This document shows positions 11,560 through 22,456 of a DNA stretch of 64,000 nucleotides, in pieces. Source of the DNA: Obelidium mucronatum (lineage: Eukaryota > Chytridiomycota > Chytridiomycetes > Chytridiales > Chytriomycetaceae); the NCBI GenBank assembly GCA_025765595.1, contig JAIVFH010000016.1:310001-374000 (forward strand), read 5' to 3'. The translations under genes were made by a program, and so were the position numbers. Positions within the stretch are counted from its first letter, which is position 1. Each line of letters starts with the position of its first letter. The notes beneath the pieces are model-generated. The model made no database searches. It had not been told where the DNA came from and was given only the letters and a program-made list of their open reading frames with translations.

Positions 11560-13257
11560 TCAGGAGAAGCCCAATGCAAGTGCCAGCAAATCCAACCCCT
11601 TCCGATCCTCAGCCGATGCACTGCCATCCACTTCCATTGCATCATTACCTACATCATCCCCATCTTCCTTCTTTTCTCCTTCGACACTCATTTCGTCTCC
11701 AAAAGAATCTTGGCGACCAAGCAATAACTCTGCTGCAGATGTCAACATAAACGCTGTATCCACATTTGAATAATATAGTTCCTTTTCTTGTCCAATCAGC
11801 TCCGACCGTGTCCGTAGTCTCTGGCGCCTTCCTTCCGATTCGCCAGGAAGATACTGGCCAAACCCACCATCACTGCTTTGCGTTTTATATAATACAGGTG
11901 AATATTCAACTTGTTGGCGTAACGACGGGGACTTCCGTTTCTTGGCAGTTGGTGTAAGACCTTGTTCCGCATCACCTTCCTTTCGCCTGCGTTTTGCACT
12001 TCCTCCGAGCTCATTGTCCGCCATTTTACCAAGTTTGGTTTGCTTTCCTTTTCTGCGTCTTCCAGCAATAACGGTAGGTACCATTCCAGAAGGCGTATAA
12101 TCCATGTCAGTTTCAACCGCCTCTTTGACCTCCTCTTCAGTCTCCTCTTCTAAATCTTCATCATCCTCTTCCTCCTCCAATCTTCCATCCGATAAAAATG
12201 AAGCAGCAGTGCTCAAACGAGGCGTCGGGAAAATATCACCTTCCTCTTCTCCTTCATAAACATCCCTACTCCTACCACGTACATTATCCCGCTCATCCGC
12301 AGTTTCTTCATCATTATGACCACCACCACCACCACCCCCTTCTTCCTCATCAATGAAATCATCCTCCCCAAATCCTCGCCCTTCTTCTTCCTCTCCCTCG
12401 CCTCCACGGTATTTCCTCAGTTCTTTCCCATAACTTCCCAAAGCTCCCGCTCTGGACTTCAACAACTGAATCAAGCCTGCTGCTTCCTCCCTCCGTTTCT
12501 GTCTCAGAGTTTCCAAAGCAGCCCCGAGTGTCTCTGTTTTGGCTGCAAGAGTTGTTTGCCTTCGGCGGCGTCGGGTGTGATTTGGACTTGAGTTTAACGT
12601 TGTTTGTAGCAGCGTCGCAGCCTCCATAAGATTTGTCGACTTCTTGGCCGTGCCAGTGGTGGTGGTAGTGGTTGTGGTGGTGTTGGACCCAGATGTGGGA
12701 GTTGTTGCTATTGCAAGTGGTGATGACGAAGGAGGGTCAAAATTCTTTCCCTTTCCCTTTGGGAGGCCCTTTTTGGTCAACGGCCGAGAAGACTGCAATG
12801 CCAATGCAGGGATTAAATTACCAGAGTTTGAAGAAGTTGCGAATGATCCTGATGATACTATTGACGGTGCAACTTCAACTTGGTTTGTTGTTGTTGGCAC
12901 TTCGGCTTCCAAAATTGCAGAGGGGGGCGACGATGAGGAGGAGGAGGAGGAGGACGCCAAATTTTGTGTAAAGAGGGCAAAAGAGGATGGTCGACCACGT
13001 CGGTATTTCATTGGAGATGGTTGAGGTGTTGGAAACATGACGTTCAAGTCTTCCCGCTTTGATGAGAAGTGGCCATTGGACGATGCCGGGTATCGAATAA
13101 TAACTGGAGGTTGCTGATGTACTGTCGTACTTTTGTTGTTGTCATACTGTTCTTGGGTTGCTGATTTTGAAAAATGAGGATGTTGATTGTGTTTCAGGTT
13201 TTGAGTGATACTCTCAAATGGATATTCAAATGATGACTGACTCCTGCTTATAAACAT
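11560..13257 (-). CDS. low-complexity acidic/basic protein, probably nuclear, unknown function
   Basis: A 565-residue open frame with strong composition bias. It has a Ser/Thr/Asn-rich N-terminal half with a KYRRGRPSSF patch, a short predicted helix (LETLRQKRREEAAGLIQLLKSRAG), a long Glu/Asp/Gly-rich centre and a basic KRRRKEG / KKRKSPSL segment that resembles nuclear localisation signals. The C-terminal segment (about 90 residues) is the least biased: YYSNVDTAFMLTSAAELLLG and GLDLLALALGF. I do not recognise a family. The first ATG overlaps what also looks like a splice acceptor (TAATGTTTATAAGCAG), so the N-terminus could come from an upstream exon within 13302-13532; a donor in a matching phase exists there but is weak. 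Start uncertain. Confidence 0.6.
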   Translation of the reverse strand: MFISRSQSSFEYPFESITQNLKHNQHPHFSKSATQEQYDNNKSTTVHQQPPVIIRYPASSNGHFSSKREDLNVMFPTPQPSPMKYRRGRPSSFALFTQNLASSSSSSSSSPPSAILEAEVPTTTNQVEVAPSIVSSGSFATSSNSGNLIPALALQSSRPLTKKGLPKGKGKNFDPPSSSPLAIATTPTSGSNTTTTTTTTTGTAKKSTNLMEAATLLQTTLNSSPNHTRRRRRQTTLAAKTETLGAALETLRQKRREEAAGLIQLLKSRAGALGSYGKELRKYRGGEGEEEEGRGFGEDDFIDEEEGGGGGGGHNDEETADERDNVRGRSRDVYEGEEEGDIFPTPRLSTAASFLSDGRLEEEEDDEDLEEETEEEVKEAVETDMDYTPSGMVPTVIAGRRRKGKQTKLGKMADNELGGSAKRRRKEGDAEQGLTPTAKKRKSPSLRQQVEYSPVLYKTQSSDGGFGQYLPGESEGRRQRLRTRSELIGQEKELYYSNVDTAFMLTSAAELLLGRQDSFGDEMSVEGEKKEDGDDVGNDAMEVDGSASAEDRKGLDLLALALGFS

Positions 13258-14224
13258 TAAAAAAAAATAAAATAAAACAATAAGTCAGATATTACACAAA
13301 ATTAAAACGAAAAGGAGAACCTGACGCAGTCTGTAACGACTTCTTCTCCCGCAGCAAATGTTTCAGATAGTGGGACAAGTCCAGCTATTCCAGCAGACCA
13401 ATCCATAGTTACAGTGGATAATTTAGAGCCAGTTGCAGGCGACCGGGTGTACAGCCATGAAATGGGCGAAATCTGTGCTGTGGTTTCAGAAGCAGCCTTC
13501 GGCAGGGGCGAAGATGTAGGATGCTCCAGCATAATAACACTGTTGGGCTTTATAAGCTGGATAGATCACTAGAATGAAAAAGAATGAAAGGTGGGTGGTT
13601 AGTATTGCCAGGGGGGTTTTTCAAGACTCCTTCGGACGAAGTTAAAGGGGTCGTTGGACAGGCCAGCCGGGAACTAATCTATCGCCCCAGCACCGCACCA
13701 CCGCCCCGCCAGCACATGTTCCACTTAGATGAAGGTTTCCGCCTTTTTGGCGGCATCGGTACAGGTGGGGGCAGGAGCCATAACAGCCAGCAGGTGCGAA
13801 AGTGAAATGGGAGGCAATACCTAAAATAGAAAGACTACGGACAAGAAGGATCCACAGATGACAATAGCTGTTCGCTCGCTGATGTGTATTGAAATGTCCG
13901 AAGATGATGTTTCCGGACAGGCTGCGGTGACTGCAGACGATATCGAGGTTTAGACCAAAGACAGGGGCAAGAACGGATGCAAACCAGAGAGAGGTCGGGC
14001 AGTTCAGTGTTTGTTCAGCTGCAGGATAACAGCAGCAATCTGCGGACGGAGGCTGGTGGCTGCTTGCTTTGCTTTGTTTTGTTTGTTTTTTTTCCTTGAT
14101 CCAAACGTTGGTTGTTGGTGTTCGGACGAAAAAGAGAATTTTATCGTTTAACCAAAAACCCAATTCACAAATATGAAAATAAAAAAAAAATAAAACAGGA
14201 AACAAACACGCCCCAAGACCTCAT
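13258..14224. other. intergenic, with a possible upstream exon
   Basis: The segment 13302-13532 (minus) encodes a 76-residue open frame (begins MLEHPTSSPLPKAAS) that may be a first exon of the neighbouring low-complexity gene or a tiny separate gene. From 13533 to 14224 no convincing coding sequence, RNA gene or repeat was seen; this should include the 3' untranslated region of the P450 reductase gene. Confidence 0.4.
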
Positions 14225-17200
14225 CTACCACACATCTTCATGGTACTTTCCAGTAGTCTTCAATGTCTTGACCCACTTCTTCGCCTCCTCCTCACTCTTT
14301 CCACCCCACTCACTACTCAACTTGTGCAAAAGAGTGTTCACGTCTGCCGCCATGTTCTTTGCATCTCCACACACATACAAATAACCTCTCTGCTTATCCA
14401 AAATGTCATACACCTCCTTCCCCATTTTACTCACAATATCCTGAACATACACTTTCTGCTGACCTGGAACTCGGCTAAAGGCGTTCATCACTCTCAAGTC
14501 GAAAGCCTTGGCCTTTTCGGCTTCATCACTGCTGTTTCTGAGGCCTTCCACCGTGTTGAGAAGTGTACTGATTTCCTCCTTGTAGAGGTGATCTTGATCT
14601 GGATGGCGACATCCGTAAAACAACAATGTGGTGCCCACAGGTTTCTTGGGCCCTGAGACCGCAACATGTACACGTTCATGCAAAAACGCTCGGAAAGGTG
14701 CGACACCAGTACCTGGCCCAATCTATGAATAAAAAAAATTAGACACAGAAAAAGATAAACTGGACAAAAAAAAAATAAATAAAAAAACGAAACCATGATG
14801 ATTGGAGCCGCAGGGTCTCTGGGAAGTCTAAACGAACTGGTCCGAATGAAAATTGGAACATGGGTTGATAAATCCGGTCTTGGGTAAGCACTGTCCGCGC
14901 CAAGCTCCGGGGATTCCGGCAACCCGCTGTTTCCTTCATGAAGTCTGTTGATATACGACGTCACAAGACCTTCCTTGTAGCTGATACGACTTGGTGCTGA
15001 GCTGTTCAATAAAGACTTTTGTGGCAGCACATAACGGACGGCAACAGCGGTTATGGAAACCGTTTGTGGCTCCTTCTTTGAAGATGAAGAAATAGAGTAG
15101 TATCGAACCACAATTGGTCCTAATAGCTCTCCAAGAATGACTTGAAGGGGGAGCTAAGGGCCAACGATAAAAAAAAATAGTTAGTGATTGGAAACAAGAC
15201 AAGAAAAAACACAACTGCCCCCCTCTTTACCTTGACGTTTGGAAAGTCTCTCAAAATTTCGGCAAGGTTCTTTTGAGAAGCTTCTACTTTTTCAACATAC
15301 AAGGCACGATCATCGACCAACGCATAAATAGCTTCCTTTTCTGCCACGTCAGATGTGTACTTGGCAATCAGCTGTCCACCAAAAAAAAAATGTTTTTTTT
15401 TTAAGATCAACGGCTCAATTCAGTGTGTAAAGTCCAAAAGAATAAAAAATCACCTCAAGCTGATGCTGCTTCACTGGCGCAGAAATCGCCAAATAATGAG
15501 TCAACGCAGTTCGAACGGTACAAGGATTTGGGAATGGCATCTTGGCCATAGCACTCAATCTGTTGGCAGCGTTGGCCTTCAGCTTCACAACCCCATCCAG
15601 CTGTTCATCAGTCAATCCAAGAACCTCAGCAAGCGCATTGACATGTGCAACACTGTTGGTTCCATAGATACCGACATGATCACCACTTTCATAGCGTAGC
15701 CCAGTGTTGGAAAGATCAAATTCCATGTGAATGCAGTGACGCTGGATTTTCACCGACTGAGCAGATGGAGTGTAGTATTTGGGTGATGGTGTTGGGACAA
15801 TATCCGTGGGTGAGATTTTGGTTTCATCAAAAGTTTCAGAGAACAGATTTCGAGAGCTGACAATGCGGCTGAACAGTGGGTTCTTGGCATCATACAAAAT
15901 TCTCTTTTTGGCACTGGGATGAAATGGTCATCCAAAAAAAAAAAAAAAAAAACATTAGGAGGAACAACACAAAAAATAGAAGCATAAAAAAAAAAAAAAA
16001 AAAAAAAACACACACACCTGACTTCCACGTATTTTCTCTTATCCTCTCCTCCAGGACCGTCCTTGAATCTGCGTGGCTTATGGTCTCCAGATAACTCTCC
16101 ATGGAAAACTCCCTTGTCAGCCAAAGTTGATTCAAACGAGATGTTAAACAGAGGTACGTGCGCAATTCCTCGATTAGCCTTGCCACCCATATCCTTGACT
16201 CCATAGAAAGCACTTAACGCTTCCAACACTTTGGGCTTCCAAGCGAGGAAATCGTCTTCCATACTAAAAAAAAAATAACAATAATTAAAAACCACCGCCT
16301 TTTTTTTTTTTTTTTTTTTTATCGAAAAGATTGACATTACCTTCCATCATCATCACCTTCACCCAATGTACCAACTCTCTTTGCACCGATAGAGTCCAAT
16401 CTTCTTGCAACACGACGACCCATAGAGTTGTAGTGCTCATACGTCTTGTTTCCAAGTCCAAACATGATGTAGTGGATTCCTTCGCCCTGCTTTTCCAAAG
16501 CCATTTCATCCCCAATGTCTTCAATATCATCATCGTCTCCTACAAGAACACACACACACACAAATAAAATAAAAAGGAGGGGAGAAGGTAGTTAGAAACG
16601 GTGGATGATCGCGTCATTTTTGACCCATGCAGATTATCAATCAATTTTGCAAAACACACACACACAGATACCGGCACCATTTGACTCAAATGCTGCCATA
16701 CTTGCAAATAATCGCAATACCAAAGAAAGAAAAAAAAAAAGGTCCGCAAACACAAAAACTCACCCTTTCCACGCCCATCCAAAAACCATTCATAAAAGTC
16801 TGCGGCATTATCAGTCGGTTCTCCTTCTCCATAAGTGGCCAAAAAGAAACCAATGACAACTTTGGAATCTGCATCTTGGTTGGCGGAATAGGTCAACAAG
16901 TCTCCCATTTCAAAGTCCTCAAGGTCGCATACGGCAGACTCAATACCAAAGTTGGCATACACTTCATTGGCAGTTCTTGTGGCAAGGTCTTCGGCTGTTC
17001 CGGTTTGGGATCCGTAAAATAGGAGGAGCTTGTGTTCTGTCTGGAGGGTTGCGAGAGTTGATGTGATCGTTTTCTTGGATAGTCTTTTGGATGCAGTCGT
17101 CGGAGGGAGACCGGGTTTCGACGTAGGTGGTGGTGGTGGTGTTGTTGGCGGTGTAGAAGCGATTGCAGTTTTGAAGGATTTGACAAACGATGAGAACATT

Positions 17201-17453
17201 TCAAACAGGATTTAAAATTGGGGTCTGTTTAGTACTCCCGTGTCTTGAAGAGAAGGGGGGGTTGAATTCACCTTCCCGAAGCAGTGCCCTCCCTGGCGTG
17301 ACTAGTCTCGTCTCGTGACGCTGGCACAGAAGTTCCCTTTTTGCTGTCAACTTTGGCACCACTCGATCGAAACCAAAGAAAGAGGCCGGTTGCTATGGTC
17401 ACAACCCCGACAATTACTAAATCAGATACGTCGAATCCGCTGCTTTCTGTCAT
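14225..17453 (-). CDS. NADPH-cytochrome P450 reductase
   Basis: Diflavin reductase that passes electrons from NADPH through FAD and FMN to ER cytochromes P450. FMN domain: YGSQTGTAEDLA, ATYGEGEPTDNA and FGLGNKTYEHYN. Connecting/FAD domain: RYYSISSSS and the GDHVGIYGTN block. NADPH domain: GPGTGVAPFRAF, YGCRHPDQDHLY, YVCGDAKNMAADV and the terminal Trp (HEDVW). The first exon (from 17453, MTESSGFDVSDL) encodes an N-terminal membrane anchor (LVIVGVVTIATGLFLWF). Its donor after a split Arg codon matches in phase an acceptor that continues LSKKTITSTLATLQ. A second ATG at 17199 (MFSSFVKSFK) opens a form without the anchor and with a Pro-rich leader. An upstream in-frame ATG at 17552 is also possible. 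Many short introns with long A/T and CA tracts interrupt the gene. Confidence 0.93.
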
Positions 17454-17971
17454 TGGATGTTCGATTTGTTTGTTGAGTTGCTTTTTTTTCTTCTTTTTGA
17501 GTTTTTGGGGTGACTCGTTTTGGAGATCCGAGTATTTTCGATATCGGACCATTACTTACAAACCGGTTGCCAGCACTTTAACTGAATTCAGTGCTACTTA
17601 ATTCAGTGTTAGTTGTCAACTACTTATTCTTCAATGTGGCAGGAAGATGGTTTTGTGAAGGAGGAATATGATCTGTTTTTGCGAAAGAGGAAATAGACGG
17701 TTGCGTTTGAGTATCCAATTGTGGAAAAAACAGTAGCTCGCAAAGAGTCGTAAGAAAGAAAGAGTTTATTTTTATTTTCTTGTATTGTCATTTATATCGT
17801 CTTTTTTTTTATCGCAAATACTGGTAACACAGACACACACTTGTGGGAAATAAAAAAAAAGAAAGCTGTTGAGGTCTTTTCTAAGAAATTGGAAACAGGG
17901 TACAATGCATCAGAGAGAGGAGGGACAATAAACAATGCAGGGGGAGTGGCTTTGTTCCGGGAGTTCAGGCT

Positions 17972-18448
17972 TTAGAGACAACGCAGCAGTTGCGACGAGC
18001 ACCGATCGACACGCTCCCACACGGTGTTGAGGGAGGCGTCGACGAACGAGGCGGCGGCGTCCGAGTTGAGGTTGGCGTTGAAGCGGGCGGCCAGGGCCAG
18101 GCCGTTGATCCAGTCCGCCTTGGCGCCCGGCGGCGGCGGCGGCTGCGGCGAATGCGCGGGCGGGCGCGCGGCGGCGAGCGAGGCGGCGGCGGCGCGCCGC
18201 ACTTCGACTGAGCCGCGGGTCGGCAGGCGGCGGCCCGCGGCGGCGGCGTTCGACGGCAGCGACAGCCGGAACAGATGCAGCGCCGCCATGTCGCGCCCCG
18301 TCAGCGGCTCGACGGCAATGCAGCGGCGGTCGTACACGTCGCCCGAGAACGTGAGGCTGACGTGCGGGATGCTGGCGAACGTCACCTTCTTGGGTGCTGT
18401 CGCGAGGGCGCGCGGAAGGCTGGCTGGGAGGGTGCGGGCGATGGCCAT
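17972..18448 (-). CDS. GC-rich orphan protein with RVxF-like motif
   Basis: A 158-residue intronless frame, far more GC-rich than its surroundings. Near the N-terminus KKVTF (residues 20-24) fits the RVxF docking motif for protein phosphatase 1 and is followed by an HVSLTF-x4-YDRR segment. The middle is Ala/Pro-rich (a run of six prolines), and the C-terminus has an ordered-looking stretch (DWINGLALAARFNANLN and VDASLNTVWERVD). I do not recognise a named family. PP1 binding is inference from a short motif. The start is the first ATG and gives the motif near the N-terminus. Confidence 0.6.
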   Translation of the reverse strand: MAIARTLPASLPRALATAPKKVTFASIPHVSLTFSGDVYDRRCIAVEPLTGRDMAALHLFRLSLPSNAAAAGRRLPTRGSVEVRRAAAASLAAARPPAHSPQPPPPPGAKADWINGLALAARFNANLNSDAAASFVDASLNTVWERVDRCSSQLLRCL

Positions 18449-19943
18449 CTTGGTGTGTATTCTAGTAGTGTTGGTTGGCGTTGATGAATGAATGAATGAA
18501 ACAGAATATGGATGGAATTTTTTTTTTCATTCACCGCTCTTGCCCTTTGTACTCGTTTCGTCTCCAAGCACCTTTTTTCACGTGACTTGGTGAAATGAGA
18601 AATTTCAGAAAATTCTACCAAAAAATCGTTTTTAATTTCATTGCCTTTCATTCAACTATAATTTCATATTCTTTTTTCATTCATTTACTTTGTTGCAAAC
18701 GAATAAACTTTTCTTGCCGTTCTCGTAAACACTGTCTTGTTAATGGTTTGTCTACCTCTTTACAAGTTGAAGACACATTATGAAAAAACTGGAACAACAA
18801 ACAAGGAGAAGCAAAGGACTCGCAATACTTGCGCGGAGTCTTGCTGGAGAATTGCTTTATTCTTCTGCTTTTAACGGTAATTGAAAGGGAAATATCAGGG
18901 AAATATCTGAAACTTTCAACAAAACTGTTGGTCAGTTTTCTACGCTCATTGGAATGAAGACAAATGTACTTTAAATAGCCCCTGGTTTGTTCACAAGTTG
19001 ATTTACATTGCGTTTCAATCACAGCTGGTGTTTCAGTGGCTTGTGTGTTTTAATCTTTTCTTGCCTTTTTAATCAACAATTTAATCAACAATCTGCCTGC
19101 GTTGGCTTTTTCGGAGGCTCCGCCTCAAGCCATTCGAATCAAGCCACCTTTCGACGAGCCACCCTGTAAATTGCAAGGTAGCCACCCCGCTTCTCTACCA
19201 CCCGCCTTTCAACCTTTCTTTTTCGAACTGATAAGTTATTCGACAAAGTGAGCTGGCCCACTCACTTTAAAACTCTAAACCTGTTGCTCACAAGATTGGC
19301 CTAACTCAAAGAACATCAAGGCCTAACGTTTTCTTTATTTTTTCTACTCTTGTTACACAGATCCAAGTATCCCCGCAAGTACGAGAGTTCTAGCCGGAAC
19401 GGGAGCAAAAGAGAAAGCAACAGAGAGGCACAATCATTATAAATCAATCGGTTGTATACTCTACTGGTAATTATGGAAATGAGCTTGTATTACCATAATT
19501 ACCGTAATTAACAAGCACAACCAAAAAAAAAAACAGGTCTGTTCTCGTTCAGTTCCTTCGATCCATTGGTTTGTGAGATGTTGATACGTCGTGAGATGTC
19601 GATACGTCATGGAAAGTAGTTGATTACTATTGGATGTGGAGGGGCTGATGGGTCCCTTTTATGCTCCAATCAAAAGACACAGGTTGGACCACTGCTAAAG
19701 GTCAATTCTGTTGTTCATCCTTTCGGCTTCTCGTCTGTCTTCACTATAGTTTCTTCAACTAAATGCTCTTTAAACTTTGACTGTTATTTGATAACGGAGT
19801 GTAACAGAGGACGTTGTTACAGGCGAAACCAACATGTATCGAAATTAAAAAAAACAAAAGGCATAAGTTAGTTACAATAAGAAGAAGAAGCTATAGAAGA
19901 AGAATAAAACCGAAAAAAAAAAAAAAAAAAAAAAAAAAGACTG
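18449..19943. other. 1.5 kb intergenic region
   Basis: Divergent promoter region between the GC-rich orphan (minus) and the M64 peptidase (plus). Short open frames occur but show no domain, signal peptide or codon bias that supports them. It holds one perfect inverted repeat (19466-19503) and ends in a long A-tract (about 19914-19938) directly before the peptidase start codon. Confidence 0.5.
19466..19503. repeat. perfect 11-bp inverted repeat
   Basis: GGTAATTATGG (19466-19476) is matched by its reverse complement CCATAATTACC (19493-19503) across a 16-nt loop. It lies about 440 bp upstream of the M64 peptidase start. It could be an operator-like site or a chance A/T palindrome. No function is claimed. 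Confidence 0.5.
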
Positions 19944-20283
19944 ATGGTCAAACTGTTGCTTCTCTGTTGGGTCTCATCTGCCGCAGTAGCCTTTTCCCTG
20001 CATCGCCCCCAAGAGCCTCTCGTCTCCAACCAACAGAGCCAATTCGCTGCTTTTGACTTTTCATCAGAGGTTGTTGAATATCATCAAACGTCTTTGTACA
20101 GAACCCTCGCCACAAACTCCTGCCGTATTGTTGATGACTCGTCGACAACTCAACCAGACAGAAGACTTCTCAAACAGAGCGCACTGAAGCAAAATATCAG
20201 GGCTGTAGTGAGCCACCAGCTACGCGTTCCCCCGTCTCCCATTTGGCACAGCAAGGAGACCAAGCACACCCAACAACAACAGC

Positions 20284-20329
<46 letters not shown>

Positions 20330-21853
20330 CCAGCAACAGGACACAGAAGAGTTCCTTAAAATAATTGGATACTCAAAAGACGATGTTTACGCGTTCCTCC
20401 TTGACAAATCCTCGGAGCCTCTCTGTACAACACTTGAATTTCCCAACAACCTTCCGACTCAAGAAACAGCAAACCAAAAACGGAAACCCATCATTACAAA
20501 ATTGATCAACGGGGGCCGCGCAGATAACCGCATTGATGTTGTCTTGATGGGCGATGGATACCAAAAAGGGGATGATTCTTTGTTTTTACAAGACATGCAG
20601 AGACTTGTGAAGGATATGTGGGAAGGTGGTAGTTTTGATGCTGTTTTACCCTTGTATAATGTTTGGGCAGTGTTTGTGGAAAGCAAGGAGAGGGGAATCG
20701 GAGTTGGTTTGTCTTTTTTTTTTTTCCATGTGCCACTTTCTTCAAAGGAGAAAAAAAAAAAAATTAACTCTAAAATTACAGGCGGAACACCAAAGAATAC
20801 AGCTTTTGGCTTGTATCGCGATGGTACAGAATTGAGAGGAATTTACCCGTAATGTGTTTTCTTTTTTTTTATTTATTCCTTTTTTGAACCTCTCTTCAAG
20901 TCTTTTAAAAATTGAACCCCCCCCCCCCCCCCCCCCCCCCGCAAATGACAGCTCAAAACCAGAAGCTGCCAGAGCCGCATGTAAATACACAGGCCCAAAC
21001 GCATGCGATTTCCCCTCCCTTATCGGCAACGACCCATACTACGGCGGTCTCGGAGGAGAATTCACGATTGGAACTTCATCCCCCACAACCGGATCTGTAG
21101 TACTTCGTCACGAGTTTGGTCACACCATGATTCAAGTTGGTGAAGAATACGATGGAGGGGAAGCGTACTCTGGATGTAACGCGGCGCGTAGTTTGAAATC
21201 CTTGCGTTGGAAAAAGTGGCTGACGATTGGGGAGAGTGGGAAAGGGTTGAAGGAGGAAAGGAATGCGCAACGAATTCAGGATTATAGTTGGTATGATTTG
21301 GAGAAGGGGGTTTATACTTTGAATTTTACGAGCGATGGAAAGTGAGTGTCAAGTCATTTTTTTTTTTTTTTGTTCTACATTATTAAGTTTTATTCATGTT
21401 TTCTCTCTCTCTCTCTCCCACTTCAAAAAAAAAAAAGATACGATCGATGGTACCTTCGCATCACTGCATCGGGTGTTGAATCTCCTGGATCACTTCAAGT
21501 CTTCCTGGATGGCGTCCAGCTACCTTGGGAAACGCGTGGAATCCTCGATCGCCAGTTTTACGATTGGAGCAGCAGCAGCAGCAGCAACAGCAGCGCAGGA
21601 GGACAAGGCGGATTCAAAAAAGGCCGGCATGTTTTGCAATTCAAGCAAGGATTCCCGAAAGCCAATGCGTCCATGCCAATCCGCCAGTTGTGTAGCGTGA
21701 CGTTGCATGAATATGCGAAAGAGGGAGAGTACCACTTTGATCCTGACTATGTGGGGGCTTTTCCAACGTATTCTTTGTCGGGGAGAAAGAGTTATCGTCC
21801 GACTCATGAATGTATGTATGTCTTTTTTTGCTTCATATGTGTGGTTTGTTGTT

Positions 21854-21926
<73 letters not shown>

Positions 21927-22361
21927 GCTTGCTTAATGAGAAACATGACATCGCACAAATTCTGTCCAGTATGTAAAGAGGGTTTATTCCTCCAACTTCT
22001 CAAAACAGTTTCATTGATTGACGCAATTGAAACTAAATGTGAATCAACTCTGTTGACTGGAGCTCCTGCCGCTTCCAGGGCAAAGTACAGACACACTGCC
22101 AAAGTTGATTTGCTTCCTTTTGCCCACTTGCGCCAGCCTATTGAAAAGCGTATCCCTGGTGAAAAATACAGTATTCAATGGTTTGAAAATGGAAAGCTAC
22201 GTCAAGATTTGAATGATGCGGAGGAAGTTGTGGTGGAAGGAGATTTTGGAAAAGTCAAGGAGGAGTGGAGTGTGGCTGTCAAGTTGGAGACACCAATTGT
22301 TCGAAACGACCCAGACAATTTATTGGAGAGTCAAGGACGAGTTGTTTGGGATTTGTGTTGA
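19944..22361 (+). CDS. secreted M64 family zinc metallopeptidase
   Basis: Homologue of the IgA-peptidase M64 family, found in bacteria and fungi as secreted metalloendopeptidases. A signal peptide (LLLLCWVSSAAVAF) opens the protein. The catalytic domain begins NRIDVVLMGDGYQ and carries the zinc motif RHEFGHTMIQVGEEYDGG (HExxH with the downstream GEEYD turn), preceded by GNDPYYGGLGGEFTIGT. A C-terminal beta-rich region follows (YDRWYLRITASG..., KYSIQWFENGKLRQDL). The prodomain carries a CAA-encoded poly-Gln tract of about 20 residues. At least four introns are in phase. Two contain extreme simple repeats: a poly(C) tract and an AC microsatellite. Substrate unknown; a role in extracellular protein digestion is inference. 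Confidence 0.88.
20271..20330 (+). repeat. CAA repeat encoding poly-Gln
   Basis: Nearly pure CAA repeat within the prodomain of the M64 peptidase, coding for about 20 consecutive glutamines with one CAG interruption near the start. Confidence 0.9.
20917..20940. repeat. poly(C) tract of 24 bases in intron
   Basis: Twenty-four C residues lie about ten bases before the splice acceptor of the second M64 peptidase intron, where a polypyrimidine tract is expected. Confidence 0.85.
21855..21925. repeat. AC microsatellite, about 35 units
   Basis: Uninterrupted AC repeat of about 71 bp that occupies most of the last-but-one intron of the M64 peptidase gene and runs directly into its acceptor (ACACAAG). 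Confidence 0.9.
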
Positions 22362-22456
22362 GTTTTTTTTTATGAATTTGTAATTATGTTTCGGACTTGT
22401 TCCACACACAAAGGCAAAATTTTAAAATAAAAATCAGACCAGGCAGACTTATTTAT

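Noticed and set aside
19110..19150. Possible tRNA signal (a CATTCGAATC stretch resembling a T-loop)
   Set aside because: No acceptor stem, D-arm or anticodon arm could be folded around it.
20150..20344. Cysteine-rich frame (poly-Cys) on the minus strand
   Set aside because: It is the antisense reading of the CAA repeat in the M64 peptidase.
21855..21925. AC repeat read as a His-Thr protein repeat
   Set aside because: It lies in an intron whose donor and acceptor join in phase, so it is not translated.
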